Both the position numbers and the translations under genes were made by a program. Below are positions 51,735 through 63,694 of a stretch of 64,000 bases of DNA, in pieces. The stretch is from positions 1,984,001 through 2,048,000 of the forward strand of contig CP012810.1 of the NCBI GenBank assembly GCA_001936135.1, read 5' to 3'. A model generated the notes under the pieces. The model saw nothing but the letters and a program-made list of their open reading frames with translations. It was not told the DNA's origin and searched no databases. The first letter of the stretch is position 1. Every line of letters starts with the position of its first letter. The DNA is from Saccharomycopsis fibuligera x Saccharomycopsis cf. fibuligera (Eukaryota; Ascomycota; Saccharomycetes; Ascoideales; Saccharomycopsidaceae).

Positions 51735-52289
51735 GTAGCAGCAGCAGCAGCAGAAACAGCAACAACAACAAGTCAGTAATAAGAGCACATTCTTGGGAAT
51801 TCACAATTAGTCAATCTTAGTAAATTATTTCTCTTTCTATTTCTGCTATTTGCTTTCGCCTGGTGGTGAGTTCATGGTCATTGCTTCACTAAGATTACTA
51901 TTTTCAATAATTGGGCTCACTGAGCACGATCAACCCGCAAATACAATCTTTTCGTTTCATAGGCTAACTCAAGTGCCATTTAAATAGCTGTTTATCGTGC
52001 CTGCCACTCATTTAATATTATCAACTACATCATCAACGTTTAGAATTTTTTCTTGATTTAATTGGTTGCTTAAGTGCCTTCCTGCATTCTCACGTTCATT
52101 ATCTTCAAATCACCATATTTATTCAATTATCACTCAAAGAACTTCTTTATTTTGGGTAGCCTCATCTGTACCATTAATAGGTGCTGCTTGCTTTCTTTAA
52201 AAATCTTTACAACATTAGGTTTTTCACCTTGCACTTTTTGTGCAACCCTGATTTTGCTAGCTTCGCACTAAAATTAAATTGGTTTACAA
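48513..52289. other. Gene desert (3.8 kb)
   Basis: No convincing gene in either strand. It holds T runs (about 50073-50094 and 50228-50253), an inverted repeat ATCAGGT-ACA-ACCTGAT at 49851-49867, and a CAA/CAG repeat at about 51705-51770. A 99-codon frame at 50938 is hydrophilic then hydrophobic with no recognisable content. The last kilobase may be the promoter and leader of the small ORF at 52290. Confidence 0.45.
51705..51770. repeat. CAA/CAG microsatellite
   Basis: About ten CAA units pass into CAG units and then CAA again. No ATG-started frame crosses it, so it is non-coding unless spliced. Together with an upstream ORF starting at 51874 it may lie in a 5' leader. Confidence 0.75.
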
Positions 52290-52484
52290 ATGCTTTTCAG
52301 CAAGAGCAAAAAGATTGATAAGAAGTCACCGGTGTATCAGCTGTACCAAAAGTTTGACGAGAAGTCAGATTACAAGAAGCGTTACCAACATCATCATCTG
52401 CAGCATGGCAGTAGTAACGGCGGCAGCGGTGATAGTGGACGTCATGGGGCTTTGACTTTTGAGTTACCAAGCAAGAAAGGTTGA
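52290..52484 (+). CDS. Small basic protein, unknown (64 aa)
   Basis: An ATG-started frame of 64 codons alone in a 4.9-kb desert. The first half is regular and lysine-rich with spaced aromatic residues (KSPVYQLYQKFDEKSDYKKRY), which looks like a conserved amphipathic core. A His cluster and a Gly/Ser stretch follow, then LTFELPSKKG. There is no membrane span. It ends in a genuine stop; no donor site lies nearby. I do not recognise a family. The isolated position, long upstream DNA and T-rich 3' side fit a tightly regulated small gene, but this is inference. Confidence 0.45.
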   Translation: MLFSKSKKIDKKSPVYQLYQKFDEKSDYKKRYQHHHLQHGSSNGGSGDSGRHGALTFELPSKKG

Positions 52485-53412
52485 ATTACTTTTTCTTCTC
52501 TTCATTTTCATTTTCTATATATTTATTCATTTTTTTTTTTTTCCAATTTTTTTCAGTGTACATTAGTGACTTGTTTATTTGCGTTTTGTTATATTATTTT
52601 TCTTATCTGTGCTCTTGTTTTACTCATTTAACTTTGCTACTTTAGATTATTTTTTTTTTGTGCTTTTTTTTTCTTTTTAGTCTTGTTCAATTCTATTGTA
52701 CTATAATATTGAGACTGCTGTCTCTACCTACTTTTCAGAAAACGCTTCATGCGTTTCAAAATATCTTACATTCATTTCAGTTACGTTTCTTCTTTAATGT
52801 TTGCCACAAAATATAAATGAATATACTAAACAAGAACAAAAGGACGTATTTCTCAGCTATGCATTCTCCCCGCATATCAAGAATATTCTTCCCCTGCTCC
52901 GTTTTTCAATACATATTTATAAGAAGCTGGAAGCGATGTGGTATATAGCATATGGTAAATCAAAATGACACATAATTGATGCTACACTAATCCGAATACA
53001 CATATCTAAAGCAATGAAAAAACACCCTGTATTTCCCAAAACGTAAACAAGAAATAAGCAAAAAAAAAAAAAAATAAAAAAAAACTGAAAAAATATAAGC
53101 AAAATTAACGGATTTAAATATTAGTACCTAATACAATAGAATGAAATAATTAGAAAAAGAAATAAAAAAAAAAAAAAACAATTAAATAAATGAGCAAAAT
53201 ATTAAGAAAAACAATGCAAAATAGGCAAACAAAATGTTCAAGAATAAACCACCCTAAAAAAAGACACATAAAAAAAGAAGAAACAAACATAGATTAAGGA
53301 TACTGACGATATGGTAAAGTCAGCAAAAAAAAATTTTTTTAAAAAAAAAAAAAGCGACCGAATGGACATACAATTCAAGTTGCACCAAGCAAAATACTTG
53401 AAAATTTGAAAC
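52485..53412. other. Intergenic before KCS1 3' end
   Basis: T-rich on the left (T runs near 52531-52542 and 52651-52659) and A-rich on the right (53061-53090, 53163-53178, 53328-53353), as expected for the 3' sides of convergent genes. No other feature seen. Confidence 0.45.
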
Positions 53413-56400
53413 TTAATCAGAAATTTCACTAGTGGTGTCATCCTCATATGCTAAGAAAATATCCTCTTTATCATTATCATTTTGTGCTGCGCTGTTGCCA
53501 TCTTCATCGCTATTGGATACTTCATTATCAGGATAAAATTCATTCAACCAGTTAATTGGCTTTTGTAATTTTTCTGCTACTGATTTATTCTCATTTAACC
53601 AATTAACAATTACATTTTGTAAAAAATCTGCTTTAGTTTCACAGCTTGCGATAGCTTCGGTATGTGCCATTGATTCTCTGTAATCTGCAAATTCCTGAAA
53701 ATTTCTTCCTGAAAGAATTTGGAAAATCGCCTTGCAATAGAAAACCAATGACTTCAAACCTCTTAAATAACCACGATCACATTCCAATGGGAATTTAGGT
53801 GGAAATGGAGAACTGGAGGGTAAATGATCTTCGCCAGTAACACATTGGGCAAAGTCAATAATTCTGATAATTAGATTTGGACGCACTTCAGAGCCAATAT
53901 TTTTGGGATTACCATCATACATGAGTAATAATGATGATCCGTACATTCTGTAACCTTTGAGTTGTGAGAAAATTTCTGTTAATTCTTGCAACTTGTCAAT
54001 GATTACCGGAATGTTTTTCACCACACTTAAAGCATTTATACCATTGTACAAAAACCGAGTTAAGCAGTTAGCAAACTCTTTACCTCGTTTAAGCTTTCTC
54101 CCGTAATATTTATCGCGGCCAATGTAAGTTTGAATCAATTTATCCCAAACTTGCATACCACACATTCTAACTCCCAATTCCAACGAAGTTGTTATAGCAC
54201 ATTTTTGGCGCTGAGATTGGCGCTTAGCAGTTGTAGCATCAATTCCATATTGTCTAGTACCCATCTTCAAGTCAAGCACACAAGGCTTTTGCATTCCAAT
54301 GGTTAGATCTTCCAACAAAATAAATTTCTCAATTTTGGAAACTACTTTGTAACCGGTTTGGTTGTCCTCTAGTTTGGGGTTAAATTTTTGAACATTTTGT
54401 ACCTTTTTATCTTTCTCTGTGTCTTCACGTTCCTGATTTTTATCATTGTAATTCTTTATATCGATCTCATGTTTGGAAGATGAGGATTCATTTGTGCATA
54501 CATTATTTTTCTTATTAACATCGTTACTCACATTTTGTGGCCCATGACCTTCTTTTTCAAAACTTTCTGGCAAGTTTTGAAGAAATACACTAGTATTTTT
54601 TGAATGGCTCAATGTGTTACCATTATTGTCTTTTAATGAATTCAAATCATTGCTACTTTCATTGAATTCGTCATCATCATCAAATACTGAATTTGCTGGT
54701 GAGTTGGACGTACTAGAGCTAGTCAAAGCTTCTTCGTTGCTTTCCTCATCTGCACTATCATTTCCAAGCAAAAACAATGGTTTTTTAAGTTTGCTGTTCA
54801 GCTGATTTGAAGTATCTCTGGCCTTTAATTCAGACATCACTTTCATTGCGTTGATAATAGTCTCTCTAGAAGGAAAATTCTTCGTACTTTCTTCGTTATT
54901 CATACTTGATAAATCAAGCAAAGATATATGTCTTTTGCTCAAATCTTGAGGCATGTCCGTACTTCCTGTACTCAAATGCTTCTTCAATTCATTCCCTCTG
55001 TTATCAGATTTTTCGAGAGTGCTGTCATTAGAATGGCTTAACTGGATATCGCTAAGTACACTATGCTGCGGAGAATTGTCGCTTTGAAAACTGGTGGTGG
55101 TTAATATTGGTGTTAGATTACCATCGGAAGATGCACTGTGTCGATGAGTTTTAGATGGCAGTTTTTCCGCATTATTATTGCCAATACTAAATATAGCTTC
55201 TGAAGGAACACTTTGCGTTGTGCTGATTTTTGGTATAGAAAAGCCGGGTTTTGTTGTTGAGTGAAGATCTAGCAAAGAAGCTGAATTATAATCCTTTTGT
55301 TGGTTTGCCAACAAATGAGTTAAAGTATCTATATCATCAGTATCCGATTTGTGATGACCGTGATTATGTTGTTGATGGTTACGGTTGTGATGGCTGTGAT
55401 GTTTGTGAAAATTTTTATGTTTATGACTTCCATGATAGTGGTGACTATTTCTGACATTTCTGACATGTTCCTCAATCGGCGCAAACACTTCTTTTATGAC
55501 TAGCTCTTGGAGTTTTCTATTAACGGTGGTGGACCCCGCTGATTTGTTGAGCCAATTTCTGTTGTCCAAAAAGGATGGCCTATGTGAGTTTTTAGAAGAT
55601 AATTTACTCACGTTTGTTGACAGTGGTAATTCTGTATCATTTGAATGTAAAAATTTAGAGGATAAGTTCGACGATGATGTTTTGCCATTTAATGGCAATT
55701 GCCTTTCATTTATGCTATATCTGCTTGATCTACTGGCTGTATCGATTGAGTATTTGCTCCATAGAGATTTCGGAATAATATGCTTGTTATCATCCAAAAC
55801 AACCTCGGGAGGAAGCATTTCAACGTTTCCCTTATCCTTCTTTTTGTCCTTCTTTGTGTCCTTCTTTTTGTGGTCTTTCTTGGAGGATTTTCCATCTTTT
55901 GCATTGCAGTTTTCGCTATTTTTCATTTTTCCAGGTTGTGCATTCTTGAGTTCTGATAAATTTATAGCGCTATCATTACTGTGTTTTGCGGTTGTCGGCG
56001 CATCAATTTCATCATATATCAAACTTTTGTATCTAACATTCAAAACACCAATATATTGGGGCATGAACTTTAGTAATTCTGGATGCCGAACTTCGATATT
56101 TTCATACCAGTGATTTTCTCGGTTCACTAACGCTTTGCAAACTGCCCTATGGCTAAATCTGAAGATGGCGGTATGGCCGCCTACCTTATTGATAAATGGT
56201 GTCAATTCGACCTTCAATGGGAATTTCAGGCTTTCTCCTTGCTCCTCATTTTCCTTCTCAGCTTTCTCCTTGCTAAATTCTTCTAGCTCCTTTCTGTTCT
56301 TTGTTGGATGTTTCTGATCAGTATCATTAAGCTTATGGTTCTCTTTATGCTCAGCTTCTTTATTTACAGTGGCAACTTCTTGTTTTGGTTTTCTAATATG

Positions 56401-57996
56401 AGGCAACTCCTGCTGTTGATGTATAAGTGCATTTTTTGTTTTTGTTATAGCCGAACATTCTTGCTGAGCTTGCTTATTGTGAGGCAATGTTGTATTTAAT
56501 TTGTGGTTAATTTTTTGAATAATTTTAAGCCCATCAACTTTTTTCAACTTGTCAACAAACGATTCATTACGCTTTACTTTTCCTGTAGTGAGGCTGGTAT
56601 CTAGTACTGGATACGCTTTATTAGGAAAGGTGTTGCGACGATTCACGAGACGATTCTTGTTTGCCAATGTAGACAATGATGGCTCTTCTGTTTTTGCTTC
56701 GACTGCTGCTAATTCAGCTTCTGCTGTACCTGCGATCGAGTCGTATTCTTTTTCTGCGGTCAAATGTTCGGTTTGGAAAGCAATTTCATTGGCCTTACTT
56801 CTACCTGGAGTATGAGGAAAATAAGTGGCCGAGGATACTGGTTCAATTATTTCAGTTTTAGTATGAAGATCATCTAATGCTTTGGAAAGAGTATCGTCAT
56901 CTGATAGTGAAGTTGTAAGGCAAGCGCCATCTTTCCAACGACTATTTACACCTTTTTCACCTTCTTCTTTTTCATCATCATCTTCTTCTTCTGCGCTATT
57001 ATCTTCTTCTTCCTCTTCCTCCTCTTCTTCTGTGCTATTATCTTCATCGTCAGAAATGAATGCTTCTTCGGAACTGTCAGCCACAATATTGATGTCGTGA
57101 TTTGGCTTGATGCGCCGTATTGCAGATTTTGTGCCGCTAATCACCCCCGGCGCTAAAGAAATGGACACTCTCTGCCGCTGTGGAAATCGCTTGGACAAAT
57201 CAAAAGTATCATGAAACATGGTATTTGAGTCTGGTTTGACACTTGAGGCATTTTTGGATCTGTTTGCGGGGTGTCTACTACTCTGATTTGTATTGTCAAT
57301 ATAATTGAGGCCTGGGCGAGTAGCGCCCGCTTGTTCTTCATTGCTAAAGTATCCATCATCATCGGCGCTAAAATGATGGGAATCATAATGAGGAGGGTGA
57401 TGATGATGATGGTGATGATGATGATGGTGATGAAGGTTCTGGGAAAGGTCATTATGTTCAGTGTCGGAATCAGTAGCTGAAGAAGCTGTCACCTCAACAT
57501 TATGCTCGGCGCTAGAGTCACTACTATCGCTTCTAAACAATCTTAACGATCTAGCGGCTTTTCTACCCACAATGGCATGCTTTCCAGAACCAGAAACTCC
57601 TGAGTCTTCAGCGATCTTCTGGTGGCTTTTATTGTGAGTGTGATTGAAATGATGCTGCTGAGCGGTAGTGTGTGAAAGCGGTAATGGTATACGAGTTTCA
57701 ACTCCTTCGTCGTCGTCGTCAATGCTAGAGCTCACGTCACTGTCGATGTTGCTGGCCGAGGCGGTGGGAGACTCTAAGCTATGTGGGATTTCGGAGACTT
57801 CGCTAGAGTAACCAGTGTGGTTATTTCTATAAGCGCCATTATTGCTTTCCCCGGCAATCATATTTGAAGAATGCGAATTTGATTGTAATTCTGACTGTGA
57901 TGGTGATAATGGCAATGGAGATGGCGGAGGTGATGGGATCAAACTGTTCAGCGTCTTCTTTCTCAAGTTGCCATTGGATTGAGTCGAAGACAGCAT
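53413..57996 (-). CDS. KCS1: Kcs1 inositol hexakisphosphate kinase (1527 aa)
   Basis: It makes inositol pyrophosphates (5-IP7) from IP6, signals that bind SPX domains and set phosphate balance, vacuole form and stress responses. The catalytic region is in the C-terminus: [14 protein letters not shown], near residue 1234, holds the PxxxDxKxG motif. [13 protein letters not shown] and [12 protein letters not shown] follow. [13 protein letters not shown] is the metal-binding IDF segment. The last 30 residues are acidic. The N-terminus contains [18 protein letters not shown] and [22 protein letters not shown] at about 605-660. The remaining about 1000 residues are disordered, with a roughly 14-His run near 195, long Glu/Asp tracts near 330-360, and a His-rich segment near 860. 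It is about 475 residues longer than S. cerevisiae Kcs1. Confidence 0.94.
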   Translation of the reverse strand: MLSSTQSNGNLRKKTLNSLIPSPPPSPLPLSPSQSELQSNSHSSNMIAGESNNGAYRNNHTGYSSEVSEIPHSLESPTASASNIDSDVSSSIDDDDEGVETRIPLPLSHTTAQQHHFNHTHNKSHQKIAEDSGVSGSGKHAIVGRKAARSLRLFRSDSSDSSAEHNVEVTASSATDSDTEHNDLSQNLHHHHHHHHHHHHPPHYDSHHFSADDDGYFSNEEQAGATRPGLNYIDNTNQSSRHPANRSKNASSVKPDSNTMFHDTFDLSKRFPQRQRVSISLAPGVISGTKSAIRRIKPNHDINIVADSSEEAFISDDEDNSTEEEEEEEEEDNSAEEEDDDEKEEGEKGVNSRWKDGACLTTSLSDDDTLSKALDDLHTKTEIIEPVSSATYFPHTPGRSKANEIAFQTEHLTAEKEYDSIAGTAEAELAAVEAKTEEPSLSTLANKNRLVNRRNTFPNKAYPVLDTSLTTGKVKRNESFVDKLKKVDGLKIIQKINHKLNTTLPHNKQAQQECSAITKTKNALIHQQQELPHIRKPKQEVATVNKEAEHKENHKLNDTDQKHPTKNRKELEEFSKEKAEKENEEQGESLKFPLKVELTPFINKVGGHTAIFRFSHRAVCKALVNRENHWYENIEVRHPELLKFMPQYIGVLNVRYKSLIYDEIDAPTTAKHSNDSAINLSELKNAQPGKMKNSENCNAKDGKSSKKDHKKKDTKKDKKKDKGNVEMLPPEVVLDDNKHIIPKSLWSKYSIDTASRSSRYSINERQLPLNGKTSSSNLSSKFLHSNDTELPLSTNVSKLSSKNSHRPSFLDNRNWLNKSAGSTTVNRKLQELVIKEVFAPIEEHVRNVRNSHHYHGSHKHKNFHKHHSHHNRNHQQHNHGHHKSDTDDIDTLTHLLANQQKDYNSASLLDLHSTTKPGFSIPKISTTQSVPSEAIFSIGNNNAEKLPSKTHRHSASSDGNLTPILTTTSFQSDNSPQHSVLSDIQLSHSNDSTLEKSDNRGNELKKHLSTGSTDMPQDLSKRHISLLDLSSMNNEESTKNFPSRETIINAMKVMSELKARDTSNQLNSKLKKPLFLLGNDSADEESNEEALTSSSTSNSPANSVFDDDDEFNESSNDLNSLKDNNGNTLSHSKNTSVFLQNLPESFEKEGHGPQNVSNDVNKKNNVCTNESSSSKHEIDIKNYNDKNQEREDTEKDKKVQNVQKFNPKLEDNQTGYKVVSKIEKFILLEDLTIGMQKPCVLDLKMGTRQYGIDATTAKRQSQRQKCAITTSLELGVRMCGMQVWDKLIQTYIGRDKYYGRKLKRGKEFANCLTRFLYNGINALSVVKNIPVIIDKLQELTEIFSQLKGYRMYGSSLLLMYDGNPKNIGSEVRPNLIIRIIDFAQCVTGEDHLPSSSPFPPKFPLECDRGYLRGLKSLVFYCKAIFQILSGRNFQEFADYRESMAHTEAIASCETKADFLQNVIVNWLNENKSVAEKLQKPINWLNEFYPDNEVSNSDEDGNSAAQNDNDKEDIFLAYEDDTTSEISD

Positions 57997-60790
57997 TGTA
58001 TGATGGACGATATCATATGGGCCTTTTCAGGGACGGTGAGCAATATTGTTGTGTAATGAACGTGTAGGTAGTAATCACAAGTGGGGAGAGGCGCAGAGAT
58101 GGATTGAATTATGGGTTGTATTGACTAGGTTTATTTGGGGTTATTTGGGGTTGTACTGCTACTGTTGCTATGGAAGGTACAAGAAACCGAAAAAGTGTTG
58201 AGAGCAGTCAGTAATTGAGAGGAAAGTCTCGATGGATATATAAATACAATATACAACGGATGTAATAACGATAAGGGCGGGGATGTCAGTTTAAACTTGG
58301 GTCTTGCTTTGAGCTGTGTATATGTAAAGTACGCTGGCAACGTGAACGTGAGCGAGAACGTGGGTGGTGAAAAGCAACTCAAGAAACAGAAGAGAGAGAG
58401 AAAAAAAAAAAAAAAAAAAAGAGAGAAAATGCGACGAAAAGCAGAAAATCAAAAATCAAAAAATTAAAAAAAAAAAAAAAAAAAAAATCAAAAGCGGAAA
58501 CTCAAACTTTAACTAAGAAAGCTCCAGCTGTCTGGCTCAGGAGTTAGTTATCCAGAAGTTATATGCCTCTGTAATTGCACCACCGTAGTTGAATATATAA
58601 CGTTTCCGACTATCAACTCTCAATCTCTTTGATTGTAGATATTGTGATCGACAGTACCTAAAATTCTCTTTTTTTTTTTTTCTGCCAAAGACCGTTTATT
58701 TTTTTCCCACTGCTTTTTAGCTCTTTTGTTTTTCGTCTATCGGTGAGGCGCTATTTGCAATATCGCTAGGATCGCCAAATGTGATGTTCGACTGTATCCT
58801 AGTAATTAGAAATTTCAACAAACAAAAGGTCTATAATTAAGTTTTTCTTCGTGTCGTTTCAACTTATGGGAATTTATTTCAGGGACAGCTCTACAGATGT
58901 GGTAGGCCTCGTTGTCGTTATCAGCAACAACATCAAAGATAAGGAGGCTGCTTTGTCCGCTTCCCAGTTTTTTGCAATCTTTTGGGCACCAGCTAAAGTA
59001 CACCTACATACTAACTACAGCTAGGCTAATTTCAAACCTTTTATCAAAATGAGAAAAAAAAATTGCCTTTGCCCAATTCTACCACCGTCCTCAACAATAG
59101 CTACACACACCCGCTATGGGATCCTCTTTAACTGGCTAGCTATAAAAGTTTCAAATCCATATTATTCACACATGCAAACAAGTCAATATCGCCATCCAGC
59201 CGGCCATATACTCACACAGCGCCCAGCACGCGCCCAGATCTCACCAAAGTGAAGCCATATTACAGTAAAACAGTGCTCTACTGCCCGCACAAAACGTTAA
59301 ACCTCAAAAAATTTGCTGAGAAGCCACCCACTATCTATATATAGCAGTACACGCCAGCTATATAATATGATATAATATAGCATAACAAAAGGGCCTGGCA
59401 CAAGCCACTTTCCCTCCTACATGTATGTGTTCATGAGCACGGATGAGTCGACACATGCATGCACTTCGAGTGTTCGAAACTTTTGATTAAATGCGAATTC
59501 ACAGCTTCAGTATGCGTGCGTACGTGCGTGCGGGCGGGCGTGTGCGCGCCACCGTATGTTTTGATGGTGAGGCTGAGCTTGGAGGGAGAAAACTAAGCTT
59601 AGCTTCGGAAGCAAAATGTACTGTTGGTTGTTGTTGTTGTTGTTGTTATGCTTGTTTTTTTTTTGTGATAAGTTTTACACCACCGGTGCACGCATGACCT
59701 CATGGATGAACCAATAAATAACTGAATCAAAAAATGAATCAATGGCAGTGAACCTCCTCAACACAGGCCCAAGCACATACATATAGGAGTGGCTGAGCTG
59801 GATATATATAGTTGTAGATGTAGCTATATCTGCAACGGAGGGAGGCTCTATGAAAACCTATAGCTTTTCTTACTTTGCGAGAAATCTTATTACCATCCTT
59901 GTATCTTTGTATCGCATTATGTACACGTGTACGTATGAATTTGTACACATAAACATATTACTATAAAATAATTACACTGCTTCCTTGCTTTGATTTCAAT
60001 GATATAGCTTGTGAGCAGCACTGCACTACACTAATAGCTGCAGTTTATGTATGCTGGGCTCAAAGAAAGCTACAAGCAGACCCGCAGCGGTGTTTCCCGA
60101 GCCTTTAATATTTTACAAAGAGACTTCACATGCCATTTATCGTGTATTGTCGTTGACAAAATATTAATTAAAAAATATGTATATATATAAAAGGGGAAAA
60201 CGAAAAAAAAAAAAAAAAATAAACAAAAATGTAGAAATGGAAGAATAAAAGAGGAAGGGAAAGCGTAAAATGGGTTAATGAATGGTAAATGAATAATGAG
60301 AAAAACAGAAAAGAAATGCGTTCTATAAGATGCATTTGATACCAAAGATAATCGCAGGAAAGTAAAAAACTGCGGAAAGAAAAAAAAAGAAAAAGACGTG
60401 AAGAGTAATGAAAAGAAAAAAAAAGATAAGAATTAGCAAAAGTTTTTTTGTTAGGCCAAACAACAAGGCAAATAAAAGAAAACAAAAAGTAGATTATAGA
60501 AAATGACACTAGAACACAACAAATAGACTGATAAAAAGGCGAATAAGAGTGTATAAAACAAACATTAGACGTAATCGCATTTCATTTTTATGCCTTTTTT
60601 TGTATTTTTTTTCCTTTCTGTTGTTGTTGTTGTTGTTGTTCTCAATTTTTCGAAAATTATACAGCTTTTCTTAAAACAGTAGCCAAAAACTGCTTCTCAT
60701 TAACCAAACTCATCAATCGAATACGAAAAACATGGCAACCGATTAGCCAACGTAGACAAAAAATACACACCAATAAACTCATAATCATAA
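57997..60790. other. KCS1 upstream / RCK2 downstream non-coding region (2.8 kb)
   Basis: No gene recognised. Two A runs at about 58402-58420 and 58466-58487. A G+C-rich GTGCGTGCG stretch at about 59515-59549. TATATATA-type elements near 59336 and 59801, and an A-rich zone at 60150-60450. Small frames are composition artefacts. Confidence 0.45.
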
Positions 60791-62531
60791 TCATGCTTGA
60801 ACATCGTTGCGTCTTCTCTTCATGATGCTCGAATTATTCAAATCCAAATCAAAAAAGTTACCAACATTGCCATTCACGTTAACATTATTATTAACATTAA
60901 CCGGCACCGGATTGACAGCACTAACAGGGATAGCCCCCACAGGCACCCCATTAGTTGCTGACACCGGCACATAATTATTTCCGCCGCTTGCTGCTAAAGG
61001 ATTCAAACCTCCTCTTCCCGCTGCTGCTGCTGCTGCTGCTGCTGCTGCACTAGCATTTGATAGATCGTCGTCTTCTTCTTCTTCTTCGAGAATTTGAAAA
61101 TTACGATTATTTGCGGCATTAGCTGATGATGCCACAGCCGCTTCTGCTTGATTGCGAAGGAGTTTTTCTTCATTATGACGATGCACAGCAGTACTAACGT
61201 CAAAAGCATCTTTCAAAACAATAGCGGCTGGGGAGTTCATAGCACTAGAGTATACACTTGGATTGTAGCGGTGTTTCTTTTGCTTGGTTTTGATGGTTCC
61301 GCCAGGAGTAGCCACCACCGGAATAGCGCCAGCGATACCACCGACATCCCCGGCAACAGGGACAATATCAGGAGCCACTTGAGCAGCAGTAGCGGTAGTA
61401 GCGTTTCTTTTTTGTTGTGCGGCTTGCACTTGAGCAGCAAGACGTTTTTGTTGTTGAGCTTGTTGTTTCTGCTGTTCTTGTTGCTGTTTTTGTTCTAATG
61501 CCGCTAATTCTGGATCGTAGCCGCTGTAAATGTAGTTACCCTTGCTGTCCTTTGGCACTTTAGCTAAAAAGTTTTTGATCCAAGGGTCTTCAAAAAATTG
61601 GTTAATGTCGTATCTCTGCTTTGAGTTAACACATAATAAGTTCAAGACACAGTTTTTGGCACCAATACTGATTTCGTCCCACCACGGTCTAAGAAACTCA
61701 AAATGGCCTCTAGAGATTTTTTCAGTTAATTCGTCAATTTTTTCATCGTAAAATGGTGGGAAGCCGCAAAGCAAAGTATAAAGCACGCATCCAAGAGCCC
61801 ACATGTCCACCTTGTTACTGTATCTTTCATCTTTAACAATTTCTGGAGCAGTGTAACCAACTGTGCCGCACGGCGTCTTGGTCTTTGATTCCCAAATTTG
61901 TTTTGAGAGCCCGAAATCAGCAAGTTTGACGGCACCAATGTTACCGCCACCGATTCCGTGTTGGAACTCACCTTCATCTTTTTTAGTGTTTGGATCATCG
62001 GATTTTCTGAGTTTGCTTTTGAAGTCTTTGGATGGAGTGAACTCAACAGGATCAAAAAGTAAATTTTCTGGTTTCAAATCACGATGCACAATGCCGCCGT
62101 TATGCAAGTATCTTACTGCTTCAGCAATCTGGCAAATAACATGGCGAGACAAGTCCTCACTGAAATATGTCAAGTTGACAATTTGGTTGAAGATTTCGCC
62201 GCCGGTACAAAGTTCCTGAACAATGTAGTAGTATTCGCGATCTTCAAAAAAGTTTTCAAACGCCACAATGTTTTCATGGTTGAGTCTTCGGAGAATAGTT
62301 ACTTCTTTCAAAACAGATTGTTGTTGGGTCTTGTCAAGTTTAGCTTTGCTAATGATTTTGATGGCCACGTCTTCGCCACTACGGGTATTGTGACCCCGCG
62401 CCACAATAGAAAAAGCGCCCTCACCAAGCTTTTCGTGAACATTGTAGTGGTTGTCTATGAGTGTTTGGTATTGGTGGGCGTTGCTGCGCTGACGGAAATG
62501 TTTTTGTTGTTGTTGTTGTTGTTGTTGGTTG

Positions 62532-62564
<33 letters not shown>

Positions 62565-63694
62565 GCGGCTTCGGCCTCAGCGGAAGCGTTGGTATTATTG
62601 GCGGTGTACATGTTGGTATTGGTATCGTCAAAAGTGTATGGGTTGACGGCGTTGTCGTTGGAAGAAAACGGAGAGAGAGGGGTTGTATTCTTTTTAAGAG
62701 TAGCGTTGTCTAAGCAAATGGAGGCCAAGTTGTCGGCAACGTCGTTGATGTGATAAGCTTTGTCGCTATTTAGCTTCAGCAGGCCAAATGCGTTCATTTG
62801 CTTCTGATCTGTGTCTTGCTTGGAATGCTCGTGATCGTGGTTGCTGCTATTATTGCTAGTCGGATTTGCGAAATCCTGGGGACTACTCAGCCGGGTGTTG
62901 TTGTTGTTGTTGTTGTCGCGCTGTTGGTGTTGAATTGTGCTGTCTTGCGGCGACGACAGCGATGATGGAGACTCAACAGGCAGAGAGTTTTTGGAGCGAG
63001 AGTTTTTGATGAGGTTCTTGATGGACTAGAACGAGAGGTGGTTGTTAGCGAGAAAGGAAGGAAAGAAAAAGGAGAGGAAGAGAGGAAGGAGAGATTTAGG
63101 GCGCACGGGACGTGATGGGGCCAGGCTGCAAAGGAAAAAAATAATAGTTGTTTAAATAATAAAAAAAAGACAACAATAGCAATAATCAATATGCCGGCGC
63201 AGGCACCATGAACTGATAAACAAAAGAAACGGGAAGGGCAAGGGCAAGGGCAAGGGCAAAAGCCGCAGTAGAAAAAAAATAAAATTTGTGGAAAAAAAAA
63301 AAAAAAAAATGTATATCAGAATCACGAATTTAGATTGCCAGGTTGCCAGACTGCCCCAAGTTTAAACTTGAAAAGATTTGAGATTGCCATGGGATGAGTG
63401 GGGCAGAGAGCGTCGTCGCTTGCTATTCGCAAAAGAAAAGGGCAGGAGTAGGCGTGCTTACCTCAGTAAACTATACGCACTCACAGCAACGCAGAAAAAC
63501 GAAGAAAACGAAAAAAGAACACAGTTTGAAAGCTTGAATAAAAAAAAAAAAAATTAAAGGCAGCAGCTGAATCGTCAGCAATGGCAACGGCTGTGTCCCG
63601 TATAGTATCACGCCCTGAGTAAGTTTGCACAGATCTCTGGAGTGTCTGTAAATGAGCAAAGAGGAGCTGGAAAGTCTATACATACGCCAAACAT
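60791..63694 (-). CDS. RCK2: Rck2/Srk1-type MAPK-activated protein kinase, two exons (747 aa)
   Basis: A calmodulin-kinase-like kinase downstream of Hog1 in osmotic and oxidative stress. Proposed model: a 9-nt exon 1 (63694-63686, Met-Phe-Gly) spliced in phase 0 to exon 2 at 63025-60791. This gives an N-terminus MFGSIKNLIKNSRSK, similar in style to S. cerevisiae Rck2 MLKIKALFSKKK. It adds 79 residues ahead of the first in-exon ATG at 62797. Kinase domain at about 195-500: GEGAFSIV, AIKIISK, HRDLKPENLLF, the Rck-specific insert LRKSDDPNTKKDEGEF, DFGLSKQIW, CGTVGYTAPE. The tail has a conserved LKDAFDVSTAVHR with an SP site before it, the usual MAPK-contact area. Gln, Ala and Asn runs are present. 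Confidence 0.88.
62534..62563 (-). repeat. CAG x10 coding repeat in RCK2
   Basis: Ten consecutive CAG codons give poly-Gln. A second Gln run, mainly CAA, lies beside it at about 62504-62528 with HN between them. Confidence 0.85.
63026..63685 (-). other. RCK2: RCK2 intron (660 nt)
   Basis: Donor GTATGT directly after ATG TTT GGC. Branch GCTAAC at 63044-63049 and acceptor TTCTAG at 63026. The acceptor's TAG is in frame with exon 2, so exon 2 cannot extend upstream unspliced. Both joints are phase 0. An alternative donor GTAAGC near 63460 has no coding sequence before it. The intron holds a GGGCAA x4 repeat at 63236-63259 and A runs. Confidence 0.75.
63236..63259. repeat. GGGCAA x4 tandem repeat
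   Basis: Four perfect 6-bp units lie inside the RCK2 intron, on a short G+C-rich island in AT-rich DNA. Confidence 0.85.

Noticed and set aside
57153-57452. Frame of Ile/Met repeats
   Set aside because: Shadow of the His-codon tract of KCS1 in another frame.
62887-63189. 100-codon minus-strand frame overlapping the RCK2 5' exon
   Set aside because: It is out of frame with the kinase; the spliced RCK2 model explains the same DNA better.
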